Of a stretch of DNA of 64,000 nt, positions 33,197 through 45,968 are shown one piece after another. The DNA comes from Desmodesmus armatus. Lineage: Eukaryota > Chlorophyta > Chlorophyceae > Sphaeropleales > Scenedesmaceae. The DNA lies in NCBI GenBank assembly GCA_007449985.2, contig VIIQ02000678.1, positions 55,001-119,000 of the forward strand. The letters run 5' to 3'. The notes under the pieces are model-generated. The model was not told the DNA's origin and ran no database searches. It saw only the letters and a list, made by a program, of their open reading frames with translations. The translations under genes and the position numbers were made by a program. The first letter of the stretch is position 1, and every line of letters begins with the position of its first letter.

Positions 33197-34977
33197 ATGT
33201 CTGAGACCGGCCGCAAGAGGCCCTTGGTACGTGCAATACCTGGGAAAGGTTTCAATGACATTCACGCATTGCATCTGCGGCACGGTGGCTGCCAGTGGTA
33301 ATGCCAACATCAACCAAAGTGAGGCGCTGCTTGCTGTCAACCACCATGGTGGATGCTTTGCTGCAAAACATCATGCTGCGTGCAGGTTGCTGAAGATGAT
33401 GGCGATGGCTCCGATGATGGCTTTGACCTAGCCCCTACAGACGCAGAGGCCACCATCATGCTGCTGCGAAGCAAGCTGTACCCCGACCCCCAGAAAGCAG
33501 CGGCTGCTGCTGCAGCTGCTGCGCAGTCCAAGCATAGCAAGCGCAGCAAAACAGCTGCAGGACCCTCCAAAGCAGCTGCAGCAGCCATCACAGCTGCAGC
33601 AGCGGCCAAGCAGCTGCCACCCATCGTCCTCAAGAGTCAACTGTATACAGTGCTGTCAGACAGGACAGCAGCAGACAGGGACCTGGAGCGGTTACGCCAG
33701 AATCAGCGAGTGCGGGTATTCAAGCTGGCCATAGGTGGGTGCAGCAGAGCATGGTTGATGTATGGGACACACCACATGCGAGCAGAGCTTGCATGCACCT
33801 TTGCATGCACCTTACCAGCCTGGGCGGACATGCCAGTGGATTTCAGCCTAAATCTAGAGCCAGATAGTGCCCCCTTTGTGCACAAGCAGCAATTGATGGG
33901 TGCTGCCTGTTGCACAAGGGGTGTGCAGGGGCTGAAAGCTGCCATCATACTACCAGCGGCATCACAGTTGGGCTGCAGGGACAAAATTTACGCAAGCACT
34001 GCTGGCGTGTGTGTGTTTGCAGGAGCCGATGAGTATGTCTTGCTGCTGGCCGGCGACTACCTGTCAATCATAAACAAGCTCATCATCAGGTACCAGCAGC
34101 TGGCAGCTGAGCTTTCTTCAGCCGCAGCAACTGCCCCCAACTCAACAACAGGCAGCTCATCAGGTAGCACCAGTACAGCCGACGCTGCGGGCATTGCAGT
34201 CACGCTGCAGCTTTTCAGAGACAGAGTCATCCCAGCATGGACCGACAGCAGCATCCCTCGCGCGACGTTGCTGCAGCTGCTGCGGGCACCCAGCCAGGAT
34301 ACAAACAGCAGAACCGCACCGCGGCCAGCACCTGCGAGACGCAGCGGCCCTGCAGGCCATTCGAAAGCTGCAGATGCTGCCAGCACAGAGCCTGCATACG
34401 AACGGCACCTATTGGCAGCCGACTTGCTGTGCCGGGACATCCGCAGCCCTGATAGCTACCAGCTGACAGTGCCTGGTGCGGCTGCGTTTGTGAAGAGTGT
34501 CACATCTGGCAGACAGGAGCTGCTGCAGCTGCTGGGCCGCAAGAAGTGAGTGGGGGCTTGCTAGCAGCCGATGCAGTCTGGCTTGGTTGGAGAGGTGCTA
34601 TGCAGTAAGTGTGTGTACATGCCAGGGGGTGTCAACTATTTGCCTAGATGTTTTTGGTGTCACAGCGGGACGGTCCCAAGCAGTTTTATGGTGACACAGC
34701 AGCTGTCAGATCCTCAAGTGAGGCCAGCAGCTCGTGTCCTTCTTGCATTCCTCTTATTTGCTGCTCACATGCTGCCCTTGTTGTGCCCTGCCTGCTCTCC
34801 TGCTGCGCTGTGGTATGCAGGTACAATGAGATGCTTGAGAAGGAGCTTGTGTGTGTCAAGCTGCGCAACAGCTGCCTCACCCCTGGCTTCATTGCAAGGG
34901 ACCTTCAGGGCCGGGGCCTCATCACACTCACAAACACCACAGCAGGCCCACTGCTGCGCCTGACACAGCGCAAGTGA
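33197..34977 (+). CDS. STK19-family winged-helix protein
   Basis: Four exons join in phase: 33197-33226, 33386-33734, 34023-34545 and 34821-34977, giving 352 residues. The signature is QLYTVLSDRTAADRDLERLRQNQRVRVFKLAIG...DEYVLLLAGDYLSIINKLI, followed by a late winged-helix part (LEKELVCVKLRNSCLTPGFIARDLQGRGLITL). This matches the STK19 family, whose human member was first called a kinase but is now seen as a DNA/RNA-binding winged-helix protein acting in transcription-coupled repair; no kinase motifs are visible here either. The N-terminus has MSETGRKRP and an acidic stretch, then Ala/Lys-rich sequence (QSKHSKRSK). A Ser/Thr/Ala insertion of about 40 residues interrupts the middle. Confidence 0.85.
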
Positions 34978-37010
34978 ACTCAGCTGATGCCGCACGTGCG
35001 GCAGGGTGCACCTTGAGGCAGGCAGTGCTTCTGCTCAGGACCAGTTTGAGCCGCCACCAGCACCGTGCTGGTGGTAGTGACTACCACAAACTGTCAGTCA
35101 ATCATTTGCAAGGTGAGGTTTGAGGCTGGTTTGCAAGCTGGCTGGAAAGTTGCTGGTTGGCGGGGTGAGGGTACGGCTGGTCACCAGCACGCGGCTTGCA
35201 GAAGCAACGCCTTTCAGTGGCAACAACAGTGGCAGCCTGCATCAGTCGACCCGTACATTGGACTTGGCCGCCAGTATTCTTATTGACTGTTCATTGTTTG
35301 GTGTCCATTGAGCTTGCCATCTTCACATATTGCCTGTGCAGGAGCATCCGGCCCATGAACGGTCGGCTGGCGCCTATCTCCCAGCTCAGCTCTGAGTCCT
35401 GGAGCATCCCCGTGTGATATCATGACAGCACCTGGGCTGCTCGGCGCACAATTACTGGTTGAGCATGTTGCTGTTGTCTGGATGCTGCAATTGCTGAAAG
35501 TATTCTTGTTTCGATAATACATGCAGGTTACGCTATGTGTTGGTTACACACCTCATGTGATCCATGGATATGCAGGACTGAGTGTATACATTCTCGGTGC
35601 CACAGCAGCAACTGCAGCTGGCTGTGGTGGGTCAAGCATTGAGTCAAAGCTTATGAGACTTTCCCCAGGTTTCTCTGTTTTGATCCTCAGTATTCTGTTC
35701 CTTCTGGTTTGTTCTACTATCTCCGTGATATCAGTGAATGGCTGGCATGAGCTCTTGAGCCTCATAGCTACAGGTGTAACTTTGATTTGATTTGATTTGG
35801 TGGTCACCAAACGTGTTGGATTGCTGATGGTACACTGGCTGCCTGTCATCGAATGCTTCAAGGTTTGCTCATCAAGGGTGCTGGTGTTGTCGCTGACTGG
35901 TGATCACGAGATGTATTTGTGCTGAATGTGATCATAAGCCTTTTGTGTGACACATTACTTTGCTGCTGTAGCACTGGCTATGGCGGACTGACATTGTAAC
36001 ATTGGGTTCCTGCCCCCCTCACCCTAAGCTACTCATGACCCCCACAATCACAGTAAATTGCAGTGTGTCACCCTGCTTGCTGGGGTGCTCCCTGGCCATG
36101 TCAGTAATTCTGGGGGATGCGTGTGCCCAGGTGCTGTTGTGTTTGATGGCAGTGTCAGATTCGTCACTCAATCAGGTTACTAACAGCTGACACAGCCACG
36201 TTTGCTGCCATTGGGTCACACAACTCGCTCGGCTTTTGCAGCCATCGCCTATGCCATGTGCACTCACAAGAGGATGGGAATACATTCAGGCACTTGCTTA
36301 CGTCACACTGCAACGGAAAAAGTCATCAACAGCACTGCAAAACGCCCAGCACAACAAGAGCACCACACTCAGAAATGACAGCCACGCAGTGATCCATGGG
36401 GAAAGCAGCAAGTGCCTGCTGGTGTGTCGCATCACCATCATTAGCAAATGCCATTGGGTGACCAGCAAATACAGTCAACAACCGAAGGAGGACGCACTGC
36501 AAGCATGAAGCCTGGATGCATTGCAGGGGACATGCCCACAAGCATTGGGCAGCCAGACACACACACGGTGCGACAGCACCACAGACAATGCTCAATAGTA
36601 TACAATCGGCAAAGGTGCATACAAACACCCGCCAACTAATGCCATGCGGGCAGAGCATTGTCTAGGGTCACCAGCTCGAGGTGACTGCATGCATGGACAT
36701 GCACTCTTCGGCTGGTGCTACCCATCCAACACACACCCCACAGCATGGGGCTACTGCTTGACTGCGATACGCCTGCAACCTGGACTGCTGCAACAAGCAT
36801 GAAGCTCTCTCCAACACAGTTCTTCCTTAGCTCAGCGGCAGCACAGGGGACACCCTGCCACTGCTGCACATTCGGCAAGCCCCACGGGACCGCCAAACCC
36901 ACGACACTTCCCCAGCGGCTGCATTGCTGGCTGCTGGTGCAGCAGCGGTGCACCGCGGCAATGCAGCAACGCTTGCCGTTTTGGTTGGTGCCTGCAGACC
37001 CTCATGTTGC
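34978..37010. other. Convergent 3' flanks of STK19 and MinE genes, no gene seen
   Basis: Two kb between convergent genes. A TGTAA at 35775-35779 could serve the STK19 gene although 800 bp away. No frame here gives a recognised product, and an unspliced AT-richer portion (35520-36000) looks non-coding. Confidence 0.5.
35775..35779 (+). terminator. Possible TGTAA polyadenylation signal, STK19 gene
   Basis: The first TGTAA on the plus strand after the STK19 stop, 798 bp downstream. Confidence 0.3.
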
Positions 37011-38051
37011 TCATGTGCCGAAGGGGAACTGGGAGGAGGGGTCGCTGTTGGGGTCCTCAGGGTCGTATTCAAAGGTGAGGCCCTCAATGTCGCCATCCTC
37101 ATTCAGGGCGATCCTTGCCTCCGGCTTCACGCGCTTGATGGGCACTGCCACACAGTACACAGTGCCCACCTCTGGCTCTGTGGTGATGCTGACGTCGATC
37201 TGCTCCTCGCTGTCAATGTCAACAAACTCCTCAATGGCACTCAGGATGTTGCGCTTCATCTCTGCAGGGCAATACACAGCGACGCTTCAATGCATGTGCG
37301 TCCTGGGGGAGCGTGCTGGACAGGTCCAGGCTTGTGCATACAAAGGGGTTGTTGCGTCAGCCAGCAGGACAGCAACTTTTCATATTATGACACGCACAGT
37401 GCACAGTCTAAGCCCTGCTGGTGATCATTGCAGCACTGCAGTGGGCCAGCCGCGCCCTGACAGCATCAACCAACCACTTTCCCACAGTGTGCTTAAGTTT
37501 CTTCTGCCCACCTGTAAGACCTGCGGGGCTCATGCCGCATCGGTCTGCCACCAGGATCATGCGCAGCCGCTGCTTGGCCTCCTCCTTTGGCTTCATGTCG
37601 CTGCCTGCTGGGGCCTCTGGGAAGAAGATCTGCCACGCCAGCTTCAGCTTCAGCATGAAGTCTGACACTGGGTTCTCCTCTGTCGCTGTCACTGGCGCCT
37701 TTTTGCGGATGCGGTACTTGATTGTGCTGCCTACTGCTGCTGTATTGCGGGGCGGCATCTCCAGCAGCTGTGGCGACGTGGCACGGCTGCTGCTGAGGGT
37801 GGGGCCGCTGCTGGCTGTGACAGATGCTGCTATCAAGCAGGCATGCTGCCTGCTGCTGCGCTGCGGGTGGGGTACACGCAGCAGGGCGCTTCTGCTGCTG
37901 CATGAAAGACTGTGCTGGGCCTGTGGTGGGAAAGGGCAGGCACAAGTACAAGGGTTGAAAACCAGCTTTTTCACACATCCCGTGACATCAGGCATACCCC
38001 TCTACTGCAGCATGCACCCACCTGCAGCACTGTCTTGTGTCTGTGAGCCAT
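37011..38051 (-). CDS. minE: Plastid division-site factor MinE
   Basis: Three exons join in phase: 38051-38022, 37920-37512 and 37261-37011, giving 229 residues. Residues 1 to about 90 are a Ser/Ala/Arg-rich plastid targeting peptide (MAHRHKTVLQ then SRSALLRVPHPQRSSRQH) with almost no acidic residues. The MinE part has FMLKLKLAWQIFF, then AKQRLRMILVADRCGMSPAGL, the strand that in bacterial MinE binds MinD and counteracts MinCD, and then EMKRNILSAIEEFVDIDSEEQIDVSI of the topological-specificity domain, followed by VGTVYCVAVPIKRVKPEA. MinE sets the middle position of the FtsZ ring in chloroplasts with MinD. The C-terminal 35 residues are acidic (FEYDPEDPNSDP). The gene is divergent from the RS-protein gene with about 700 bp between starts. 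Confidence 0.93.
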
Positions 38052-38757
38052 CAGTGTGGAGGTAGGGGCGTCAGTGCCCCTCGACCGCTAAGCAGGCCTG
38101 CCTTCAGGAGATGCTTGGACACCTTTTGATAATTTTGAGGTGTTTTACAACGTCGTTCCTAGGCGTTGTTGTGAGGCTTTGGTATGAAAACAGCCTCGGG
38201 CCGCTGACTGACCCCGACAAAAGAGGGCAACACAATACAAGCAAAGGACGAAACCCAAGATGCATACGCGCACCAGTCCAGGCTTGCCACCCTTCCTGGC
38301 CCCAGCTGGTTTGGATTTGCGCACAACCCCGAGCAAGAAAACCCGAGCAAAAATGAAAAGATGGCACCAGCGAGGGGGACATATATATGAACGCTCGACA
38401 CAAATCCATTTGCAGTCAGCTTGTGCAGAACCTGTGCTCCAACTGCCTGTCTGCTTGTTAGGGGTGTTCAGGGCACAAACGCAGCTCACACAACTCACAT
38501 TGTCAGCATCTCGTCTGCATCAAGTGTTTCCCCGTTCTGTGGGGGTCCCTGTAGAGGCGGCACTACTGATCCAGGCACTTCTTCAACCGTCACTGCCCCA
38601 CTGTCCCATCTGCACCAAGTGGCTCTAAACTTAGTTGATTTTGGACATCCTTTTTGCCTGCTCAGCACCGCTTGGGCAGCATCACCCTTTTGGTGTCCAG
38701 CTTCCCTGCCGCAGCAGCAGAGCAGCAGCAGCGTGTTTCACCAGCACATGAGGCAGG
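38052..38757. promoter_or_regulatory. Divergent promoter region of minE and the RS-protein gene
   Basis: Head-to-head arrangement. A TATATATA stretch at about 38382-38389 lies 370 bp upstream of the RS-protein ATG and may be its TATA box. No gene recognised inside. Confidence 0.4.
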
Positions 38758-41557
38758 ATGGCCAGAAGTGACTCTGACAGGTAGGTTGTAATGGTGTTTT
38801 GGGTTGGCAATACTACTTCTGTCAAGCTGCAGTCTGTTTTGTCTGCTGCCACCCATGGTGTTCCTTTCTGTGTCAGCCTCGACTTTGTGCTGACCTGTAC
38901 ACTCCCTGTGCTGCTGCTTATGTGGCGTCGTGCTGCAGCATGAGCCGGGACGGCTCACCAGGGGGCAGCGACCGCAGCAGGAGCAGAGATAGGGGCAGGG
39001 ACAAGGGCAGGAGGGATAGCCCCTTACGCTCTCCTGCAAAGGACAGCAAGAAGAGCAGCAAGCGCGACCGCAGCAAGGCCCGCTCAGCCTCCCCAGCAGC
39101 AGCACGCAGCCGCAGCAGGAGCAGGGACAGGAGCAAGTCCCCAAAGCGGCGCCGCCAGCGCACCCGCAGCCGCAGCCGCCGGCGAGACAGCAAGTCCCGC
39201 AGTCGCAGCAGACGCAGGCGCAGCAGGAGCAGGAGCAGGGGCAGGGACCGCAGCAGGAGCAGGGGCAGGCGCAGCCGGGGCCGGCGTGAGACACCCCCAC
39301 GCTACGGCTATGGTGGCGCGCGCCCACCCAGCCCCATCCGCTACCGGGATGGGCGTGTGGCATCACCCTTCAGGGGTGACCCCTATGCTCGGGACCCTTA
39401 CTATGACAGGGGTGGTGGCTATGGAGACCGCTGGGGCGGGGGCGGGGGCTATGACAGGGGGTATGACCCGTATGCCAGGTGGTCACCCCCACGTGGGCGC
39501 AGCAGGTGAGGGAGTACCGCCTGCAGGATTGGGTCCGGTGCGGGGGGCGGCCGGGTAGCATGCACTCATGTGAACTTTGTGGTGACGTACAGTGTGCATG
39601 TGTGTATACGGCTGAATGCTTGCTGAGGAGAGCTTGCATGGGCGGAAGAAAGAGCCAGACAAAAGCCACGTGCAAACAATGGTATGGTGAGCACCCTTTC
39701 AGCATGAAGCTGCGTGGGTGTGACACTCACAACACATCCTGTGTGTCGACAGAGAGACTGCATGCGTGCACATGCATGTGTTAGTGTTACATGTGTTAAT
39801 GCCAACACATGAGTTGCATGTGTGTGTACATGCTAGGTCGCGTGAGCGTGGGCCTCGCTTCAGCACCAAGGACGAGGACGTGCGTGTGACGAGGGATGTG
39901 GAGGACCTCTTCACTGAGGCGGCCCGGGTGCTGTCCCGCACCACAAGGCGCTACCCCGTCAACATCAGCAGCATCAACGACATCATGAGGCACAGGGACA
40001 GGTCAGGCAGGCGTGACTGGTCGGTTGAGGGCCGTGGGGCGTTGTTTGGTTGGTTGGATAAGGGATTGCGTTGTGCTGCATGTTCAGTGCCTGAAGCAGA
40101 AGCTGGGTCAACAGCAAGCCTCGTGTGCGTGCGATGCAGCCATCAGAATGACGGATCCTGCCTCAAGTGCGCGGCCAACAGGTAGTTGTGCAGGTTGGTC
40201 GTCATGGCTTTGCTTAACTGCCAAGGTTCTGCAGTCCCTGTGCTGACAAACTTCTGTGCTGTGGTGTTGTCATGCTGTGCTGTGTCTGCAGGAACTGGCA
40301 CTGTGGGCGCGTCTGTGGTGTCACCTTTGCCACTCTGTGCAGGCACATGATGCGCAAGGGGGTGGTGACTGTTGAGACCAAGGGCTACACAGTCATGGTC
40401 ACGTAAGTAACATGCAGGACGTGCTCTGCCGTTTGACACTGGCTTAGTGCTTGTGGTGAAGGGGAGATGGGGTGGATGTTGGGTTATTGAGGGCCTTGTG
40501 CGCGACGCATGTCACATGCGGCATGTGTGGTGGGAGTGTTCGAACAGGCCGATGATGGTGAAACAAATGATAGGAATGAGGGCATCATCCATGCGGTGAT
40601 GCTGTGTGATCACAAAATGCCGTTTCCTGATGGCCTGCTGGTAGTAGTGATAGCTGGGGTGTTGTGTCGTGGCTGTGGTTGTGCTGCGCTCCCAGCACTG
40701 TGTGTCTTCTTGTGCAGAGCACACGCATATGTGCATTGTGTTTTACATTTGCGCCTCGCAAATTCTGTGATCACGCAGCCCTTTGTCAATGACCAGGGCG
40801 AACGGCTTGCAGCCCACACGGGCTCAGCACCAATGCTCAGCAGACACATTGGCTGATACTTTGTCCTTTCCTGCATGCGCGGCGGTCATGTTCATGCAGG
40901 GGCACCAAGTTTGATGATGACAAGAGGTCCCGCTCAAGGTCCCGGGCACGCAGCGGCAGCAAGAGGCGCTCACGCTCGCGCTCGCGCGGCAAGCGCAGCA
41001 GGTCCCGCAGTCCCAAGAAGGCGCGCAGCAGGTCACGCAGCGGCAGCAAGCGGCGCAGCCCCAGCAAAAAGCGAAGCAAGTCACGGAGCCCCAGCAAGTC
41101 CCGCAGCCCCAGCCGCGGCGCAGCGCCAGCCCTGCTCGGGGCGCAGCAAGTCTCGCAGCCCCAGCAAGTCGCGCAGCCCGGGCAAAAAGCGCAGCGTCTC
41201 CCGCAGCCCCATCAACAACAGGCGCAGCAAGTCGCGCAGCGCTAGCCCTGCAAGAGGACGCGGCGCCAGCAGGTCCCGGAGCCCCAGCAAGGGCCGCAGC
41301 CCGTCACGCAGCCCCAGCAAAGACAAGAGAGAAGCCGTCGGCGCAAGTCGCGCAGCCCCAGTAGTGATAAGGTCGAGGGCAACGGTGCAGTTGGCAGGCG
41401 CAGCAGGAGCCGCAGCAGCAGTCCAAAGAGGCGCAAGTCTGGCTCTGCCTCGCCTGAGGGTCGCCGCCGGGGTGGTGCCAGCAGGAGCCGTAGCTCAGGC
41501 AGGGGCGACAGCAGGAGCAGGTCACCAAAGCGGGCCAGCCGCAGCCCCAGCAGGTAG
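38758..41557 (+). CDS. Arginine/serine-rich (RS) nuclear protein, splicing-factor-like, family unknown
   Basis: Exons 38758-38780, 38939-39505, 39837-40001, 40292-40402 and 40900-41557 join in phase. The N-terminal half (about 130 residues) is a dense RS domain, followed by Tyr/Gly/Arg-rich RGGGYGDRWGGGGGYDRGYD. The middle, about 100 residues, is the only folded-looking part: DVEDLFTEAARVLSRTTRRYPVNISSINDIMRHR, then VCGVTFATLCRHMMRKGVVTVETKGYTVMV, which resembles a winged-helix or small helical domain I could not name. The C-terminus is a second long RS domain. RS domains mediate pre-mRNA splicing contacts and nuclear-speckle targeting. In the last exon the RS reading moves through frames at about 41114-41120, 41137-41143 and 41334-41337, each by one missing base, and then returns to the original frame; with three bases added the model is 508 residues. 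The last codons (CAG/GTAG) could also be a donor. Confidence 0.7.
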
Positions 41558-42262
41558 TTGGGTGGTTTTTGGAGTGGTGGGCATTGTTCTGGCTGCAGGT
41601 TAGCACTTGGTTGAAGCATTGCGAGTTGGTGTGTCTTTGCATCATGGGACTGCTGGTGTATTGGGCCAGGCCTGCGCAGGTGTGTGGCGACAGGGGTTTG
41701 TCCACGTGTGTGTGCTGCTTTGCTTGAGGTTCTATGCTTGATGACAGTGCAAGGGAAAGGCTTGCTTGCTTGTTTTGTTGCCAGGCATGATAAGGCAGGT
41801 TGACTGAGACCGGCAGTGATTTCTGGCACTCCACCAGCATCTGCGCTTTGCAATAGTATCTTCTCGTGCAAGCCTGCGGCATCTGCAGGGGTTTTCTTTG
41901 TTTGACTGGACGCAATTATCCTGATGCAAAGTTGATTTTGTTTGGTTGAAGGGCCACACACACACACAATCAGGCGGCGGCCTGCATGCTGAGAATGCAG
42001 CCATGCCCAGGACCAGTGTCGGCATGTGACCAGCCGCATCAGCATTGTTTGTTGCGTGGTTTTGTCAGGTTGGTCGGCTGCAGTGCAAGGGCTCTTGATA
42101 CGCGGCATTTGCAGGCTGCATTTTTGGCTTGTGTGAGCTGTGGAAAGGTGTTGTAGGCCTTGTCATGTGGACAGTGTGCTCAGGCTGGCACTGTTTCGGT
42201 GGATGCCTCCTCACCTTTGCATGACTGTGCATCCGTCACACCGTAACGCAAGGCCGCAGCTT

Positions 42263-42267
42263 TGTAA
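42263..42267 (+). terminator. TGTAA polyadenylation signal, RS-protein gene
   Basis: The first TGTAA on this strand after the stop at 41557, about 700 bp downstream. Confidence 0.45.
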
Positions 42268-44142
42268 ATGTTCAGGGTATGCCCTTGAATCATGGTAACA
42301 TGCGGTGTGGGCTAGTGGGTTACAGATCTGCCGCTATCACACCACAAGAACTGTCACGACAACATGATGCAACACCTGCCGGCATAGAGCAGGCACCTTG
42401 CTGTACATTGCCATCACACACAGTATGCTTCAACTTCGATGCAACCGGCATATTGCTGCACACCAACCGGCTGGTGCCAGCGACGCAACCAGCCCCATGC
42501 AGCATGCAAGCCAAACAACGGTGTACATCACAGACACCAGGCTGATCACACGGGCTGTCCCACCCTAGCTGCATGGTCTGACCGCCAGGTGCCAAGCGCA
42601 CTACGCACGTGCTGCATGATCTGATTGCCAGGTGCCACGCACCCTACATTGCCTTGCAGGCCCAATGGTACCACCCTTGATAGCGTCTCAAGGCTAGTGC
42701 TGCTGCAGCCACACACGGATCGGGCCTCCTCTATCTGTCTGCAAGCCACTGACATATATGCCTGTATGCACCATGCGACTTACTGCCTGCCAGCTGAGCT
42801 GACAGGTAGAGCTACATGTGCGCAATACATTCATGCGTGCACACACAACATGCAATCCTCTGACCCGCGCTGCCTGCCAGGAATAAACACGCAGCCCTCC
42901 TGCATTTTTGCACTATGTGCACTACCACGCTGCAGTGTGGTAGCAACTAGCACAATGCTGCCGATGCTGCTTGCCACCACTGCAAGCCAGCTACTCAAGC
43001 ACTGCCATCACCACCACACAACGCTTGGTCCAAGCAAGCCATCTCAGCATGGTGCAAGCATGATGGCTGCATGTAACAGCCAGTGGGCACTGCTCACTGC
43101 TAGCGTGCAGTGTGGCACGCAGCGTGCAGTGTGCCACGGTGGCCCACTGGCAGGCTGCTCCCATGGCCAGCCTTACTGTGAGACTCAGTGCGCTGGGCTT
43201 GCACAACACGGTACTAACGTACCCCAGGAAAACCAGCCTCGCCTGCAAGTTGCGGCAAACGCTGCTGTTGACGCAGTGAGGGAGCGCAGGATTCCTGGGG
43301 GCGGAGCCTGCACAACTAAGGAACAAGGCGTCAGCATAAGACCGCTTCACAAGGTTCAAGCAAGGGCAAGACCAACTTCAGTAGCTGCCATCAACAACTG
43401 TCCACAAAAACGCCAGGGTCAAACAACTGGTCAAACAAAAGCCAAAGTGTACAACTATTCACTGCAAAGCCTGGCTTGTGCCCACCCAGCAGATTTGTCA
43501 GAAAGCATTCCCATCCTGCCGAAAGTCCATACATTAAAACTGTCTTCAGCAGCAAACAGGCCTGGCGGGCGTTGACAATGCTTCAGACCACACAAGGCCA
43601 AACCCCATTGGCCACAAACCATAAGCGCGGTGCTGACCACACACATTCCAAACCACCTCACTGCGGAACTCACAAGTTCGAGGGACACAAAAAGCCTGCA
43701 TAACACATTTTGGCCCAAAGGTGCTTATCAAAGAGCTACTTTCACTGAAAACTGGAATGGCATTTGACAACCGCCAGCTGCCTGCCCCTTCTGGCTGACA
43801 GTAGTCTACCTAAACAGGCCATTCCTGTGCAGGGACAGAACATATGCTGGCTTATGGTGTGTCAAGCGGGGTGCCGCTTGACGGGCCAAGAGATGCACCT
43901 GCCCCTAGTAGCTGTCAACTACCACCAACCGCAGATGTAGCAGGTACATGACCCATGTCTGAAGACACCGATTCTCAAGACGCATGACACACCAGGCAGG
44001 GCCATACCACCCGTCAGAAAAAACTTATTGCAAAGATGTTCCTGCAACAGCTAAAGCACACATGGTGTGCTTGGGTGCAAGCAGCATGGTGGGGGCCTGC
44101 GGCCCTCACCCACTCAAACATCATGTTTGTGGGAGTCCCACA

Positions 44143-44175
44143 GGGTTTAGGGTCACCCCAGTAGTCCCTAAACCC
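44143..44175. repeat. Inverted telomere-like motif
   Basis: GGGTTTAGGG at 44143-44152 and its exact complement CCCTAAACCC at 44166-44175 face each other across 13 bp. TTTAGGG is the plant-type telomere unit. Confidence 0.65.
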
Positions 44176-44849
44176 TAATCAGCCAGCCTGGCAGCCAAGC
44201 CCCAGCTGTGCATCATAACCACCACCACTGGACCATGCAGGTCTGCTTGCAGCATCCTTGCTTGGAGATCAAGCCGCATGCATAGCAACCAAGCAGTGGC
44301 ACTTCCTATTCGAGTCATGCCACTGTGAACAACTGGACGCAGCTTCCCTGGAGCCAGCTTGGCCTGCGCTCAATTATCCAAACCAGGGTGCTACCGGCCG
44401 GCACTACAGGTTTCAAACTTTGTCGGACAAGCTGCCTGCCTGCGCCCCAGGAATGCAGGAAGACGAAACTGTAGCTCTGCATACACAGGAGCTCTTGTGC
44501 CAAACTCACAACCAAGAACGACATACTTCCATGCCACATGTAACCTTCAGTGATAGAGCCACCTGCACACATGCAAGGCTCTGCCGCCTTGCACTTCAGT
44601 AAGCCTCAGCCTACAAGGCCCCAGCTCCCACACTGTGCGTCACGGTTGCATCCGGCAGTTAGTCACAGCTATAAGATTGTGCCTGCTGTGAAGGGCTGCT
44701 GCTTCACCACTTGCATCATGATCAAGTCTTGGGTGCTGTGGGTTAAGGAGGCTGGGCTAGAATGTGCAGGGCACGTCGGGGTGCGTTGGGTTTGTGCAGG
44801 GTGCTGCGTGTGTTCTAACAGTTGCTACAGCTCCATAGCTGCCCCCTCA

Positions 44850-45879
44850 TCATCCATCCCCTGGTGCTGGCCCCGCTGGTGCCTCAGCCCCCCTGCCATA
44901 GCTCCTGCTCCTCCTCCTGTTGCCACCCGCCCTGCCACCGGCCCTACTCCTGCTTGGGTCACTGCCGCCCATACCCAGTTCAGCTGGAAGCACCAGCTGC
45001 TGCTGCTGCTGCTGCTGTGGCGGCTGCTGCATCTCTACGTCCTGCCCTGTGGTGACGTCATGACCAGGCATGGCAGCAGACACCCGGCCTGCGTGCGTTG
45101 CCGCAGGGTGGCCCCACGCAGTGCCAGCAGCAGACTGCAGCCGCTGCACAGCCGGCAGGGCTGCCGACACTGGCGCTGCTGACACACTATCCAGAGCTTG
45201 TGCAGCAAGAGAAAGCTGAAGCAAGCCATCAGCCTCGGCTCCGTGGCTGGCAGCAGCAGCGGCGGCTGCATGGCCAGCAGCGACGGCTGCTGCCTGTCCG
45301 GCAGCAGCGGCGGCTGCAGCCAGCGCAGCATCAGCATCTAGGCTGGCACGAGGCTGCCTGGAGGGCGCTACCCCTGCACCACTGCTGCCATTGCTGCCAT
45401 CAGCGGCAGCAATGGCGGCTGCTGGGTTGCGGCTGTACCTGTACTGCTGCTGGGCAGCTACCTGCAGCTCTAGCTGGTGCTGCTGCCACTGCAGCCACTG
45501 CTGATCGTACTGCTCCTGCTGCTGCTGCTGCTGGTGGTGGCGCTGTGTGTGCTGCTCCAGGCTTTCAGCATATGGGTGGCTTGATAGATCAGGGAGCTGG
45601 AGGGCAGCAATAGGGAGCTCAGGCGAAAACTCCTCAGCTGCAGTGGCCATGGCAGCAGTGACGGCAGCAGTTGCTGCTGCTGTGCCTGCAGCGTTGTGGT
45701 ACCTCGTGCTCAGCAGCTCCTGCAGGTGCTGCTGCTGTTGCTGCCGCACAAGCAACTGCTGGCTGTGCTGCTGCTGCTGCTGCTGTTGCTCTGCGATGAG
45801 ATCGTGAGCTAAGGCTGGGGACCTGTGCAGACTGTACAATGAGAGCTGTGCATCCACACTGCGCCGCCCAATGCGCTCG

Positions 45880-45968
<89 letters not shown>

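Larger units (their letters stand above)
41558..44849. other. 3' flank of the RS-protein gene and gene-free DNA
   Basis: Apart from the TGTAA at 42263-42267 and the telomere-like motif at 44143-44175, I see nothing identifiable. The long frame 42625-43575 on the + strand has no domain and an amino-acid make-up unlike the real genes nearby. Confidence 0.5.

Noticed and set aside
42625..43575. Open frame of 316 codons on the plus strand in the gene-free stretch
   Set aside because: Residue content (many Cys, His, Thr) is unlike the other genes, and there is no domain, no clear polyadenylation signal and no exon structure.
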